Source: Cryptomeria japonica
Lineage: Eukaryota > Streptophyta > Pinopsida > Cupressales > Cupressaceae
NCBI RefSeq assembly: GCF_030272615.1
Contig: NC_081410.1
Span: 569,737,152 to 569,801,151, forward strand
Direction: 5' to 3'
Length of the DNA: 64,000 nucleotides
The translations under genes were made by a program, and so were the position numbers. This document shows positions 35,475-49,200 of the stretch, one piece after another. Positions within the stretch are counted from its first letter, which is position 1. Each line of letters starts with the position of its first letter. The notes below the pieces were generated by a model, which was not told where the DNA came from, made no database searches, and saw only the letters and a program-made list of their open reading frames with translations.

Positions 35475-36579
35475 TGTTGGCATTTTTGATGTTTATGTTG
35501 TGATTTTCATTGATGGACACACACTTGCATTGAGATCTCCTTTATATGTATGAGTTAGAGCACAACCAGTATTTGTTCCAACCGGTATGTTGTATTATAG
35601 TCTTTAGACTATTGGTGTTTTGCAGAATGTGTTTCCTAGTCTGAAGCGGCATGTTGACCCCATGCAGTTTGTGGATCCCAAGCGGTATGAGGGATTAAAG
35701 TGACATAACACATTTTTACCAGTCTTTATTTTTGTCAAATCGGCAACCAACATTTTATATGAACTGGTAATACTCTATGATGAGTTATCATCCACCGATT
35801 GTTTGATGGTGCCAACACCTAAACGGTGCTTTTTGTGTCGTGGTAGCAAGTATGTCCAGGTTCATTGAACCTAGGAAATTGTTATGTAATCCTATTGGAC
35901 TGACATGAACTTAGATTCCTTTATAAGGACATCATGTCTAGGGTTTTAGGTTGTTGATGTGGTTGTAGCAAAATTTTATGTTGTTGCTAGGGTTTAAGGT
36001 GGTTGAGGAGTTGGAGAGAATATGAATGTGTAGAAGACTGAAGTAATGTTGGAGTGCATTAGGAACGATCTATCAAGGATCTAACCGAGCAGTCTATACT
36101 ATTAGCTAGATCAAACACTTGTTGATTATTCACATCTTTGACAAGTCTGTAGCCCTTAACCGGGTAGGCCCAAAAGCCTTTTGTAAATCCTCTAACAAGG
36201 TGGTTCACATTTGTGGATCTAAAATCCTCTAGCAAGGTAGTCTTTAATCAGACTTATCTCTTAACAGGATTTGTTCTGGTAAAGAACATTGTAAGACCTT
36301 TACCGGTCTGACCTTAACCAGTCTAGTTCCTATTCTACAGATAGTTACTTGTGAGTTCCATCTCACCGTGGTTTTTCCCATTTGGGTTTCCACGTCAAAA
36401 TCTCTTGTGTTATGGTGTTTTTGCTTCTATGGGTGAATGCATTATTAGCTATTTGGTTTGCATGTGTGTTAACCGGTTTGTCTGCTAAACTATTTTACTG
36501 ATTTACTATTAGTCTTGAAAAGTGTTTAAGTGCAAAGATTTTTGGCATACTAATTCACCCCCCCTCTTAGTATTCATCA
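35475..36579 (+). repeat. solo LTR, copia type, with perfect TSD
   Basis: 1105 bp, TGTTGGC...TTCATCA, flanked by ACCTT at 35470-35474 and 36580-36584. The terminus AATTCACCCCCCCTCTTAG near the 3' end resembles that of the copia LTRs at 22052 and 28176. No internal region is present, so this is the product of LTR-LTR recombination. Confidence 0.85.
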
Positions 36580-36584
36580 ACCTT

Positions 36585-37024
36585 CAATCTCCTTTAAATG
36601 TATCTACTCTTGACTTACTCCTTGGCCTAGTTTGCAAACTCTAGAGAATCCTAGTGATGTAGAGAGGCTATAGGATCCCTTAAATTTTTGTGAACCTTCC
36701 TGGCCTTATTACTACTTTGATCTTATCAAAGTGCTTTTACATTGTTGTAATATAGCTGATTCTCTTGTGATCTATCAATGACTATTGTTCATGATGTTAC
36801 TATGTTGAATGTTCAATGGTTTTGGTTTGTTTTGCAATTTTTCTATGTTTAAGTATTTCAATTTGGTATATTATACTGAAACATCATTTCATAACTAACA
36901 TTTCAAGTTCTTTATAACTAGTTCTAAGATGACTTTCTTACTTGTGACATCGTTTTGTTTAGTTTGTGAAGGTTAAAGACTGAAGTTTCCATAGCCTAAT
37001 TTTTTTTGCCCATGAAGAAAGATA
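36585..37024. other. AT-rich DNA between solo LTR and CACTA gene
   Basis: No coding frame or terminal inverted repeat recognised. It may hold the 5' end of the CACTA element, but I could not see a CACTA terminus. Confidence 0.4.
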
Positions 37025-40000
37025 ATGTCAGATAATATCAGCAAAAAACAAAATAAGGAGACAATTGCTAGATTGTGGTCTAGCTTGAAAAGAAAAAGTG
37101 ATGGAAAATGTTATTGTCCCTGCAAAAATTGTAAGGGCTTAAAGAATAGAAGACTTCTAATCACAATAGCTGAGAAACATTGTAGGCAGCATGCTCACAT
37201 TGAAGCGGGGCATGATTATCGTCTATTGGTAAGTTGTTCATTATATCGTTTTAACAATTTTTTATTTTTTTTGATAGGTAATGGGCCAAAGCCGATGAGG
37301 TGTACATACCTTACCCCCTTTGGGATTTGAACTTGTGACCTCTCTTTTAAGATCACAAGATCTCTACCACTAGGCCGACTTAGGTTTTACATCATTTTAA
37401 TGATTTATATACATAATAAATCACTTGATGATGAGATCATGATCATGGTTTATTTATGTTGATCATTTTTATATAGGTGGAGTTCCCTAGGGAACATGAT
37501 ATGGACTTCCACAACTCGAAGAATGTGGTTTTCCAAGTGGAGGAGCATGGAGGTGTGAATATCAAAGCTGAAGATAATGATCCTATTGAAGAAGATGATC
37601 ATGCACCGGAAAACATAATTGAAGATGATGGTAAAATACATTGATCCATGACACATTTAGTGCTAGCGCAACTGATCATGATGATCAAGATGAATTTGAT
37701 GTTGTTCATGATGTACCTCTAGTTGAGAAGGCATATGAACCCCTTTATGAAGGCTCCCAAACAACTCTTCTCTGTTGTATTATTGTTGGTGAACTTGAAG
37801 GTTATGAACAATTTATCCAACATAACAATCTCACGTATGTTAAGGTATGTCATATATGTCATCTTTTTCCATCTATTTTTGTTGTTATTTTATTATAGTT
37901 AATAGACTATGAAACATGCACCATTAAGATTATTTATATTAACAAATTATATTTTTGGTTGTAGATTGATAGGTGACTTTTTGGTACCACCATCGAATAT
38001 TTTATCTCACTCATACCGAGAATTATTTGCCATTATGAAAGATATTTGAATGGAGTATCAAGCAATAGATACATGTCCCAATGATCATATTATATATCAT
38101 AAACAACATGAATTTGTAACAGAATTCCCTGAATGTCATATCAGTAGATATCGAACAGATCAAATAACAAAAAAGGTGCCTCACAAGGTTGTTCATTATA
38201 TTCCCATTATTCCACGTTTGCAACGATTATTTCAGTGTGAAAGCTTGGCACAATTAATGGATTACCATGCACGCAATAGAAGTTGAGATGACATTTTTCG
38301 AATGCCTGCAGATGGTTCTGCATTTATGGACATAGACGAATAGTGGCCACACTATAAAGAAGAACCTCATAATCTCAGGCTTTCATTGGTAGCGGACAGT
38401 GTCAATCCATTTGGAGAGTTGAGATCTACTTACTCGGTGTGGCTCGTTTCTGTTATCAACAATAACATTCCTCCATGGATGTCAGTAAAGAGGGAGCACA
38501 TAATGTTGGCAATTATTGTTCCGGGTATTTTTTTATTTAATAGTCATCCACATTAAATTATAAATATTGCAGCAAAATGCTCATAATAATTATGTAATGT
38601 TTTTGTTCATTCAACTAGATAAGTACCAAGTTAAAGATATGAATGTATATATTGAGCCTCTTATCGACGAGTTGCTAGAGTTATGGAATGGTGTTACTAT
38701 GTATGACGTCTCTAGACCAATAGGACAAAGACAATTTCAATTCCATGCAATTCTTGTATGGACAATTCATGATGCCCCAGGGCTAACTCATTTTTTTGGT
38801 ATGTTATAGTGATCAACTTGTGCATAATTATAAATATTAAAAATTATCATATTTAATCCAATAAAGGGAAAATTTGCATGTCTAGTTTGTGGTCCAAAGA
38901 TGAAATCTTGTTATTCAAAAAGTTTAGGAAAGAAGGTGTTTGATGAGTATAGGCACTTCCTCCACAAAAATCATAAGTATCGAAATACTAAAAACCATCT
39001 TTTCAATGGGAAAGAAAAGACTACATCAAAGCCACGAAAAATGACACCTTGCCTATGGAAGTTGGAATATAATAGAATTAATTGTCAAGGTAATGTCATT
39101 CCATCTAATGGTTTATGTTTGGAATTTAGATTTTTATATTGTGTTTTGTTTATTGATGATGTAATTAATGATGATCGTCATTGTTAACTTATTTAACATA
39201 TTATATGCCTCATGAAGGTCGTCAAGGCATTAATGACCACCTTCCAAAGGGACTAAAGAGTTATCCCAGACAATTAAGTAGGTTTCCCTACTATGAGCAG
39301 CTACAAATTGTGCATTTGTTTGATACTATGCACATTGGAAAGAATATAATAGAGACATTATGGAAAATATTAGATGGAAGGCGTGACAAAGAAAAAATTG
39401 TCAAAATTGGTAGTGACATTCAGGAATCCAATCATGCAATGAAAAATATCATTCAATCAAATAGAGATGGAGACCATATTAATATAAGTTTCCTTCCTTG
39501 GTTATTAATGGAGTAGTAAAGCAATTCTATAAAAGAAGTCATATGAAAAATACGATTTCCCACAGGATTTGCTGCAAACATAAACAATCTCATAATAAAG
39601 AAAAGTGAATTTGGGCCAAGGATGAAAACGTGTGATTGGAATACCTTCATTAAGATAATTCATGTTCTTGTGTATTTACTATATATTTATATACTGCATG
39701 TACTTTTCATTGTATTATATTAGAAAACAATGAAAATTATCATTTAATAATTGGTGCAGTATGTTCTACCTCTTTCTCTCCCAGACCACTTCGACAATAA
39801 TGTCAAGCAAGTTATATATGATCTTGGAAAATACATGAGGTAAGTAGTGATATATGTTCAATTTGTAGTGATATTACTTGTTATGTAATATATTGTATAT
39901 TATTTTGTAAATTCCCATTAATATATTTGTGTCTTGAATCTCTTGTAGGTGGTTATCATCTAAATAAATCCATAAAGAAGATATAAAATATTGGGAGAGA

Positions 40001-41370
40001 AAAATTCCTCATCTAATGTGTGAAATGCAAAAGTGTCTACCTTCAACTTTTTTCAATGCACAAGAACACTACCTCGTACACCAAGTTGAGGAGATTTAAT
40101 TGTGTGGACCTGTACACACAAGGTCAATATGGATGGTTGAGAGGCACTTGAAATTTTTAAAGTCTTTGGTTCAACAAAGAGAACATCCTGAGGGTTGTAT
40201 GGTGGAGGGATATATGGTATACCAGACTATGGTGTACATTACTAAATACCTTCCTAAGTTCATGGAAAAGATCCTTGTAGATCGTTATTGGGATCCCAAC
40301 TCCATTAATAAATTTGAAGGGGAGAACCTGATGGGGAAAGGTACAATGAGAAAAGTGAGGTAATTATTTGATATTGCAATTATTTTTATATATATTGCAG
40401 TTAATTTATTCGTAATCTTCAATATACTTTAATTGTAAATTTCTAGTTATTTTTTGTACAGTTGGTCAAGAGTGGGATGCACTACATTTGTATGTTGCAA
40501 ACAATCTTTGATTGGATGGTGGCATTGATTCAACGATGTCAACATTCTAGTTGCACATTAACATGGGAAGGTGTGGCTTCATTGGTTAAAGAAGCTCACC
40601 GTAATGGATATTATAGTGTTACACAAAGAGAAGTTGATTTAGCATATGGTTTAAAAGATAAATATGTACGTATAAATATATTAATCACCTATATTATTTA
40701 AGTTTCTTCCAATTTTAATGATGTACATATTATAGATGTTTGACATTTTGCAGGTGAAACACCACAAGGCTATGTGGTGCAATGGTCATAAATTTCGCAT
40801 CAAAAAGTTGGATGACATGAAGAAAACTTGTGATTCTGGATAAGTGCAGTATTTCAGGTGACTAATGTTTTCTCTAGAAGCGACATGCATCCTTGAGTCT
40901 CATAAAATCGATACTATGGGATTTTGGATGATATAATTGAGTGTGACTTTAGGTCCTTCAAATTAGTTATTTTCGTCATCCAATGGTATAGGCTATAATT
41001 GCATGAAAATGATCCTGATAGAATTTTTATTGAACATGATAATGGATTTATAATGGTTAATACAAGGTCATTTGAGTGAGCTGGAAATGAGCCCTATGTT
41101 CTTCCAAGCTAATGTGAGCAGGTATTTTACTCAAAGGTTCCTCATAAACCAGGTTGGTCATTTGTTGTTAGATATGATCCAAGAGGAAGGTCGGTAAAGT
41201 ATAATGTGATGGAAGAAGAAAATACTGAAGAAGTAGAAGATGATGCAGATGATGATCACAATCGACAGTTAGTTGATGATGTTCCTAACAGAAATGTTCA
41301 TGAAGAAGAACAAGATGAAGATGATGATGATGATGATGATGATGAGTTGGATGAAGGAGAAGATCAATGA
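37025..41370 (+). pseudogene. CACTA (En/Spm-type) transposase gene, decayed, with introns
   Basis: Coding pieces follow the order of plant CACTA transposases. The N-terminal transposase-associated zinc-like segment is CYCPCKNCKGL (37025-37230). The Transposase_21 core has LVADSVNPFGELRSTYSVWL (about 38382-38441), IGQRQFQFHAILVWTIHDAPG (38722-38780), LVCGPKMKSCYSK and HLFDTMHIGKNIIETLW (about 39316-39366). A DUF4218-like segment has VERHLKFLKSLVQQREHPEG (about 40135-40195). The C-terminus is SFVVRYDPRGRSVKYNVMEE with a poly-Asp tail (41300-41370). The core Asp residues in VADS and FDTMH remain. Intervening AT-rich stretches look like introns, but stops and frame changes in exons show it is not functional. 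Confidence 0.75.
37258..37385 (-). mobile_element. tRNA-derived SINE
   Basis: On the minus strand there is an A-box-like GGCCTAGTGGTAGAG (37362-37376) and a B-box region GGTCACAAGTTCAAATCCC (37322-37340). A short body follows, ending TACCTATC and an A-rich tail (about 37258-37275). Flanks ATCGTTTTAAC and ATCATTTTAAT may be a decayed target duplication. It lies in an intron-like gap of the CACTA gene. Confidence 0.7.
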
Positions 41371-41814
41371 CATTAATGAAATGTATTGGTATGTAATTAG
41401 AATATTATCTATTTGATATTGATTTCTTGATAGAAATTTATTTCACTTATATATGGTTACATAATAAATTCATTGTGTTTTAAATTTCAATGTCATTACA
41501 TAATTTACTCATGATGTCCTAATAGTAGAACCATGCCACCCGTAGGAGATGGAGACAGATAGAGTATCTGCTAGCCCTCATTTTATTTTAGAGAATATAG
41601 ACTATGGTGAGCAAGTTGAGCATGATCCAGGTAGAACATATCAAGAACGTGATGGGGGCCCACCGAGTAAAGATGACCACTGTTATTCTTTTAAACAAAT
41701 TTAATTACAATTGGTGTATTGATTAATGTAACCTTTCATGTTTCAACTCTAGAGGATTTAGAGGGTGTTTAGGATGTTGAGGATGAGGCTAGAGAAAATG
41801 ATCAGGAAGATGAT
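41371..41814 (+). other. 3' region of the CACTA gene, no gene seen
   Basis: AT-rich, with a short acidic coding-like remnant around 41755-41815 (VEDEARENDQEDDV). No terminal repeat recognised. Confidence 0.4.
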
Positions 41815-42163
41815 GTTGTTGGTAGTGGGCCAACATCCCTCACGGGGATTCCCAACATGGTTTAATAGCCTCCTATAGATTCTATAAGTCTAGTGGTTGT
41901 ATCGGGCATTGATAGGTCGATATTTTGGTGTAACAACAACCCTATCTTGTAACAAGTGGTATCAGACCTTGGTCACAAGTTCGAATCACGCAGGTGGTGG
42001 TGAGTGACGCTAGGAGGGGGATTATTGGCAGTGGGCCAAGGTCCCTCATGGGGATTCATGAAATGGTTTAACAACCTCCTATGGATGCTATAAGTCTAGT
42101 GGTTGTATCAGGCATTGACGGGTTGATCTTTTGGTGCAATGAAAACCTTAGCTTGTAACAGAT
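41815..42163. repeat. two tandem copies of a 207-bp unit, second truncated
   Basis: Copy 1 is about 41815-42021 and copy 2 about 42022-42163. Both contain GGGCC-(6 nt)-CCTCA, then ATAAGTCTAGTGGTTGTAT, then CATTGAYRGG. Copy 1 also carries GTGGTATCAGACCTTGGTC and GTTCGAATC, reminiscent of tRNA promoter boxes or a PBS. Copy 2 lacks that part. Confidence 0.65.
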
Positions 42164-42473
42164 GTGGCCCCATTAGGTAAAGAGAACCCCTATAATTTTA
42201 TTTTAATTAATGGAATACTTGTAACAATAATAATAGAACTCATGAATTTAACCCATTTCTTTGTTATTGCAGTGGACCCCCCTTTGCATACACATCCTCA
42301 TTGTGAGTACAGGATTAGGAATACATTAATTAGATCATGAGCATAGGGCAGAAGAACCGAAGAGGGGAAAAATGATGACAACAAAGATGTTCCAATTAGT
42401 CTTTACCTCCAAGCTTCAAAAAGAAAGAAAAAAAATGATTGTAATCTTATTATATGTTAACAACTAGATTTTA

Positions 42474-42600
42474 TGTGTTAAAGAATTTAATTATGTGTTA
42501 ATGAATATTAATGAATGATATGTGTTAATAAATGTTGATGAATGTTACTTATTAATTAATGTTAATGAATGATATGTGTTAATGAATTTTGATGAATGCT
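42474..42600. repeat. degenerate short tandem repeats (ATGTGTTAATGAAT-like)
   Basis: Five or six imperfect copies of a unit of about 20-35 bases built from TATGTGTTAATGAAT and TTGATGAATG. Its place after a CACTA transposase suggests subterminal repeats, but no terminus is visible; the next LTR begins at 42603. Confidence 0.55.
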
Positions 42601-42602
42601 AC

Positions 42603-44083
42603 TGTAGACGTCTAAAAATGGTCAATGCTTGTGGAGTCATACTTTAACATCTGCGCATTGCCTTATTTTAGGGTTTTTTGCGTCGCATTAACAGTTCTCC
42701 TATGTCATGCACTTGGTCTTTATCATTTGCGAGCATCGAGTCCTTCTTTTGCATTCTTCATTTGTCTCACTTTCGAATTTGGTCTTGTCGATAACAATCT
42801 TCAGTCATGATTTTGGTCGATCTTATCCTGCCGCATCAATGTGCGTGCTCATTTGGCATATTTTGACATCGTCAATTCGATTTCATTTTGGACATCGTCA
42901 ATCCTAATCGATGATAGAATTAGGGTTTTGTCCTCTTGTTAGTCTCATCATTTTGCGATCGATTCGTCATTGATCCTCATCCTCATCAATTTTGTCATCT
43001 TGCAATCGATTTGTCATCGATTGTTGTCATTTTCAATCTTGTCATTTTGTGATCGATTTTTCATCGATTGTCGTCCATCTCAATCATGTCAATTTGGATC
43101 AATTAGTCATTGTTTCTCATCAATTGGCGCATTTATCAATCAAATCACTTATCAGCATTGGTCCTTTGTCAGTCAGAATCATGATCAAATCAAATCGACA
43201 TCAATTATCTTTTGTCAAGACCTAATTGTCATCCTTGCATTTCTAATTCATCTTCTAGGGTTTCATGATTTATTCATTTAACCTTGTTTGTCATTTCTCC
43301 TTCTAGGTTAAATAATAGTTTATTTATCCTAAGTCTTCTTGTCACAATTAAATGTTTATTTAATTGGCTAACTAATTCCTCTCTTTTTGTGAATTAATTA
43401 ATGAATGAAAAATTATTAATTAATTTACCTAATTTTCCAATTTACTAATTTCTCCTAATTCCTAATTTTCTAATTTTCATCAATTTTCTAATTTCCTAAT
43501 TTCTAATTCATCTAATTTTCAATTTTCTCCTATATTTCCCCTAATTTCATGGGAATGACATAGCAATTTGTCATAATTTGTCATAATTGACAATCAATCA
43601 ATTTTGACATAGCAATTTGTCATAATTATCAATCAATCAATCTTGCATAGAAAGTGTCAATTTGTCATAATTTGTCATATTTGTCATTCTTGATTTGAAA
43701 TTTCCATTCGAATCAAATTCATGCTAATCTTGTCTTTTCTCTGATTTATCTACAAATTGGATGAATTTCTTCAATCAAGAGGTCGAATCAATCACGCTTC
43801 TAGTACCCTTATGCTGTCGTCTCATCTCGTCAATCTTGCTTTCACATTAGGTTTATGCACTTGAAGGTGAGATCCACAAAACAAAGCAATTTGAAGGAGA
43901 AAGAAGGACAATGGAGCCACATGAAGGAGACATCTACATTTGGTTTGCTTAGATTTCATTTTGAATGTCTTGTCTTCATGTTTTCATTGAATGTAATTAG
44001 GATTAATCACTGCATTTGAGTTTTTGTGATTGAGCTAGACCAATTTCCTATTTGCTTTGATGATTTCCGAATTCCTAGCTACA
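42603..44083 (+). repeat. 5' LTR of the Tat-like element
   Basis: 1481 bp with inverted TGTAG/CTACA termini and a PBS 5 nt beyond. Inside are repeated ATCGATTTGTCATCGATTG-like words (42940-43110) and repeats of GACATAGCAATTTGTCATAA (43557-43690). No coding region. The partner LTR is off the window, so length is inferred from termini and PBS. Confidence 0.7.
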
Positions 44084-44088
44084 TTAAT

Positions 44089-44107
44089 TGGTGAACCCGA
44101 TGTGAAC
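44089..44107 (+). other. probable primer binding site of the Tat-like element
   Basis: TGGTGAACCCGATGTGAAC begins 5 nt after the CTACA terminus. The 5' TGG fits a tRNA 3' CCA. I cannot assign the tRNA. Confidence 0.6.
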
Positions 44108-46255
44108 TAACCCCCTAACCATGCTTTGGAGTGCTTTTGAGCTGATTTGCAGGTGAAAAACCCAAGAAACAGGGTAATTCAGGGCTTTCTGGGCACTTCT
44201 ACGCCTATGTGGGAGAGTTTTGCGCCTGTGTCAAGGAATTTGTGCCTGTGTTACTGCATTCTATGCCTGTGTCAAAGGGATTTGCACCTGTGTTAGTACA
44301 TTCTGTGCCTGTGTCACTACATTCTGCACCTGTGTAAGACATTCTGCGCCTGTGTAAGGCCAGAAACATAGGTAAAAATCAGTATTTTTACTTGCAAATT
44401 ACTTTGTTTTGCATTCTATTTCTGCATTTTGGCTTTTCTTTGGTACTGATTCTCTATGCAGCACCTTGGAATTACGCATGGCAAAGACAAAAATGAAACT
44501 ACTAACAAATTTCATGTAGGTTCGCTAGTCAAAGACCAAACAAATCAAACTTCTAACTTGGTAATTTTGCAGATTGCCTTGTATTTCAACCGAACTTTTG
44601 TGTTTGTGATTCATAATTAGGCACCTAGTATGATTTCTAAGTAGGATGGAATGAATGTGTGTTTGCTTTGATTGTCGAGTTTGACATTGGAGTAGGAGAG
44701 TATTCTCTCATCCTTCTTAGGGTGATCAAAAATCCAGATCTTCGATACCATTCTCATGGCTCAGATTGTTTGTTACCTTTAGAGGGCCTGCCTCCCCGAC
44801 CATTTGCTTTCTTTTGCAAGCAAGTGACAATCATGAGAAGGGAATGACCCAAGTGAGCACAGCCAGAGTACCTTGTCATTCTAACTCACTATAAATAAAT
44901 ACCTGATGGGCGAAAGCTTTGAAGGAAGGGTTACGTGGGAATTGTAGTTACTTGGGAAGTGATGACCCTTGAACTCTTTCTCATATCAACATCTATGTAG
45001 GACCTCACGGTCTAAATCATGCTTGTGCGACTACATTTCTTTGGTATCTTGGTGGGCCTATTTCTCAATCATGCTTGTGTGACACCAAGGAGTAGCGCTT
45101 AATATAAATCCTTATTAAACACCTTGTATTTAGAGGCCAAAAATCCTTCTAGTTGCTTGAGAAGGACAAGTTCGGATACTTGGAAGAGATACTAAGTTTT
45201 CCATGGGGAGATTTTTGGCTGCCTTGAGAAGTGAGTGCCATGGAGGGGAGCTCGTGGGGTCAAGCATCTATGTATTCTCCTTTAATCTCATAATGAGTCT
45301 ACCTCTCAAGTACCTACTGTCCTTACCTACCATAAGAAATGTGTGAATGAGCATGATTGTCTTGAGTCTAAGTTAAAATATCTTGTCTTCTTTGCTTGTC
45401 AAAAGTTGAGTTGTGTCTCATTTCAAAAACAAGACAAATTGATTCAAAACAAGGTTAAACACAAGAGTATTTCATTCAACAAAGTTCAAAACACCTTCAA
45501 ACATTGTTGTCAAACATTTTTCAAAATCTTGTCTCAACATTCATGTCACTTAGATTTAGGTTCATCCTAGGTTTGCATTTTGCAAGTTCATTGTCAACTA
45601 CCAAGGTTAGGTTTCACCTAGGTCATACTCCTTTGCATATCAATAAGGGTCATCCATTTGCATGTGTCCTCTTGCATTAGAGTAATACCAATTCATAATT
45701 CAACCTTAGGTTTTGTCTTAGGTTGACATTGTCATACATTTGCATTTGCATCTTTGTCCTCATAACATTAGGTCACATTTGCATACCCTAGGTCTCTTCA
45801 TTAAGCTTAGGTCATTATCATATCATATTAGGGTCATTTGCATAGTAATTGTCCCTTTGCATATAGTCTCAAAACTAGGTTTTGTCATACTTGAGTAATC
45901 CAAATCTTTGATAAACCCTAAGTCATTGTTAGGAAGTCTAGACCTTATCAAACTTTCGTCATTCGTGTCATTCAGTCAAACCTAGCTTAGTATCCAAGCA
46001 TATAGGGGAGACATTGTCATTTTGTCCTTTTGTCACTTTGTCCCTTTGTCACTTGGTCCTTTTGTCCTTTGAGGTCTAGACATCATTTCAATTTCCTAAG
46101 GGTCTCTTTTTAGATTTGCATTCCAAAAGGTTTGTCAAAATCTCGAAAAACAACAAAAACATAGGTTGCATTCTTGCCATAGGTTGCATTCTCATCTATT
46201 TTAGTTTTGCATTTAGTTGCATATCATATATCATCCTTGAAAAATTCCAAAAATA
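44108..46255 (+). other. long leader of the Tat-like element
   Basis: About 2.1 kb between PBS and gag with no convincing ORF. It contains the 21-bp repeats at 44198-44361 and a (TTTTGTCC/CACTTTG) repeat at 46017-46075. A 62-codon open stretch at 44659 is not recognised. Confidence 0.55.
44198..44361 (+). repeat. eight tandem units of about 21 bp (TTCTGYGCCTGTGT...)
   Basis: Eight imperfect units, each with a core GCCTGTGT or close variant (GCCTATGT, ACCTGTGT) followed by 4-8 variable bases and usually ACATTCTG. Located about 90 bases after the PBS, in the place of a packaging or leader element. Confidence 0.8.
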
Positions 46256-49200
46256 TTGCATTTGCATAGTGACATGCCTATTGAGACAAGGTCAAAATCT
46301 AAGAAGATGGGTGAACCAACGTATCAACCCATTGACAACATATCAAACTCACAGTTTCAAACTAGTCAAACAGTACAAATTGAAGGTTCATCAAGCACAT
46401 CATTACCACCATATGGAATGGTTCAGCTTGGACCACCTCCATTATATGAACCAGTGTTTGTACCCATGAAACTGGGACATGTGAGTGTTCCACCAACACC
46501 AAGGGGAAATGCACCTTTTGGTTGGAATCAACTGAACCTGCAACATGACATTCAAACTCAAACATTATATGAGGAGCAAACTCTTTCACAAGGATTTGGT
46601 TCAGATCAAGGCATTCAACAAGAAACAAATCCAAATATTTTACCAGATTCTTCATTAGATTCCGATGCCTCTGATGATGTTGATATGTTCCTTCAAGATC
46701 TAAAGTTGACAAAAAAGATGGATAAATTCTTGAACAAGGTCTTTAAGATGTTCCCACAAAAATATCTTGACATGATGAGTAATGTGACCTCCTCAAGTGA
46801 GCAAATCAATGTGCAAAAACAACAAGGCGGTGAGCTGTTAAGTTTCTCTCCGCATCCAAATGAAGAAAATGTGCAACAAGAAACTCAACCTACCTTGATG
46901 AGTAAACATGCTTCAAAGATATTGACAGTGACTATTCCTCAAAAGTCACCATTTGAGACAATAAATAATCCATTATTTAACACAACACCTGTAACACAAG
47001 ATCAAATGAGGACCACACAAATATTGAGAGCTATCCCTCAACAAGAAGTGGTTCCTCACATGCATAAAATTGGATCAAAATCTAAGATGCAAGAAAGCTT
47101 TATGACTAGAATGCTTGATCTCGCCAATGTCCAAAATAATTCCACAATGCAACAAAGTTCCTATGTCCCATTAAGTTCAATATATTTTCCAAACACTCAA
47201 GTACCTGTTATGCAAACTATTGTGACAGATCCTTCGATAATGGCGACACAAAGAGCTGCAGATAGTGGTTTGCACCAACAACAAATGTTGCAACAAGTGA
47301 GTAATATACAAAAGGTACAATTGAATGTGCAAACAAACAATGCTCAACAACAATAATATCACATTCGACAACAAGTTGTAGCACCCTTTGCACCATTACA
47401 AGTTAATGCAAACTTGCAACCACCACAATGGATTGGACAAACAACACAGCAAGTTAATGCAAGTGCCATACCCCATCTTAAGGAGAAACAACAAAAACCA
47501 CCCAAACAAAGTTTTTTGCAAATGATGGGATTCACACCGCGACAACAACAATTCGCACAAAGTCAACAAATTTTGATTCATTCGCAACAACAACAACATT
47601 TGCCTCAATATGTGCCAAGACAAACAAGCTATCATACTTCACAACTGCAATTGACGCTTGTGCAATATCAACAACACCCTTAATTGCAATATCAACCTAG
47701 GATACAAACGATGATTCCACCACAAGAAGCACAGCAACAAGGTCAATATCAAGGCATGGCACAACCACAACAACAAGAGGTGTACCAAGAACATTATATG
47801 TCGGAGACACCAAAGACGGCAATTTCAGAGCATCAACAACCGATCGGAAACACGATGTATCGACAAAGAGTACCCACCAGGATTAATGATGGACCTCCAA
47901 AATCTAACACAATTGCACAATAGCTTGAGAAGTTGCAACGACAAGTCGACGCATTAGAAACCAAAGGAACAAAGAAGTTGTACACGGATCAAGATTTATG
48001 TCCCAATCCATTTGACAAGAGCTTGTACATGCCTCCCTTCCCTAAGCATTTTGAGGCACCTAATTTTGAGAAGTATAAAGGGAATGGCAATCCAAAAGAT
48101 CACATTCGAGTATTTTTCACAGCATGTACTGAAGTGAGTTATGAGGAAACATATTTAATGCGCTTATTTGCACGAAGTCTCACGGGACAAGCCATGGATT
48201 GGTATTCGCATCTGCCAGGAAATATAAAGACTTGGTCGGAATTGGCTCAAAATTTTATATCTCACTTCGCATTCAACATTGATAGTGACGTGACCATGTT
48301 AGATTTATGCAACACCAAGCAAAAGCAAGGTGAACCATTAGTGACTTTCTTGCAATGATGGTGAAGCTTGTATAGTCATTCTTCCCTAGATATACCTGAA
48401 GAACAACAAGTGAACCTATTTATCCAAAAATTGGTCCTAGAAATGATGTATGAACTCAAATTGAAAAGTCCCAGTACTATTGAGAAACTCATTAAGAAAG
48501 GGATGAACATTGAAACTGCTCTTGTAGCTAAGGGAATCATTAAGCTCAACAAGCACAGTGACAACACAAACAATTTAGGGGACAGAAATAGATTTTGGTA
48601 CAAAAGCAAGAATGTCACTAATGATGGAGTTGTTAACGCAAGGGCGGTGAATGCAAATCAACCCCCATTCACAATCAAGAAATTGAGTGCTCCTAATATG
48701 TCAACTATGGAACAAAATCAACTACTAGCGAGCAATGTTACTCAACAACCACAATACCAACAGCGTACTCAACAATACACTCAACAATATAATCAACAAT
48801 AAGGTCAGCAACAAAACCAGCAATGAAAACCTTTCCAATCAAGGGATGGGCCTCCTCGACAATTTATGCCATTGGGAGAGCCTATTGAGTCAGTAATGAA
48901 ACAATTAATACAAGCAAAATTTATCAAGTTACCAGATATCAAGGCAGAACCATTGGTAAAGCCGCATTGGTGGAATGATAATGCCTATTGTGAATACCAT
49001 CGGTCAAAAGGGCATAAAACTGCATCATGTTTTCAATTGAAACATATGATTCAAGACTTTTTAGAGCAAGGAGTAATTGAGGTAGATCCGCCCAACGCGA
49101 CCTCTAACATTGATCATACAATTTTCAAAACTCCTTTGCTTGATCATGACAAGGGTAAAGCATCTTCTTCAAACTCTACCCAAACAACAAATTATGCAAA

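Noticed and set aside
41935-42000. tRNA gene or functional PBS (GTGGTATCAGACC, GTTCGAATC)
   Set aside because: No cloverleaf can be read, and no LTR terminus is next to it.
36585-42602. Complete CACTA element with CACTA termini
   Set aside because: No CACTA...TAGTG terminal inverted repeats or 3-bp duplication found; only the transposase gene is supported.
44659-44847. 62-codon ORF in the leader of the Tat-like element
   Set aside because: Short, no homology recognised, lies in a non-coding leader.
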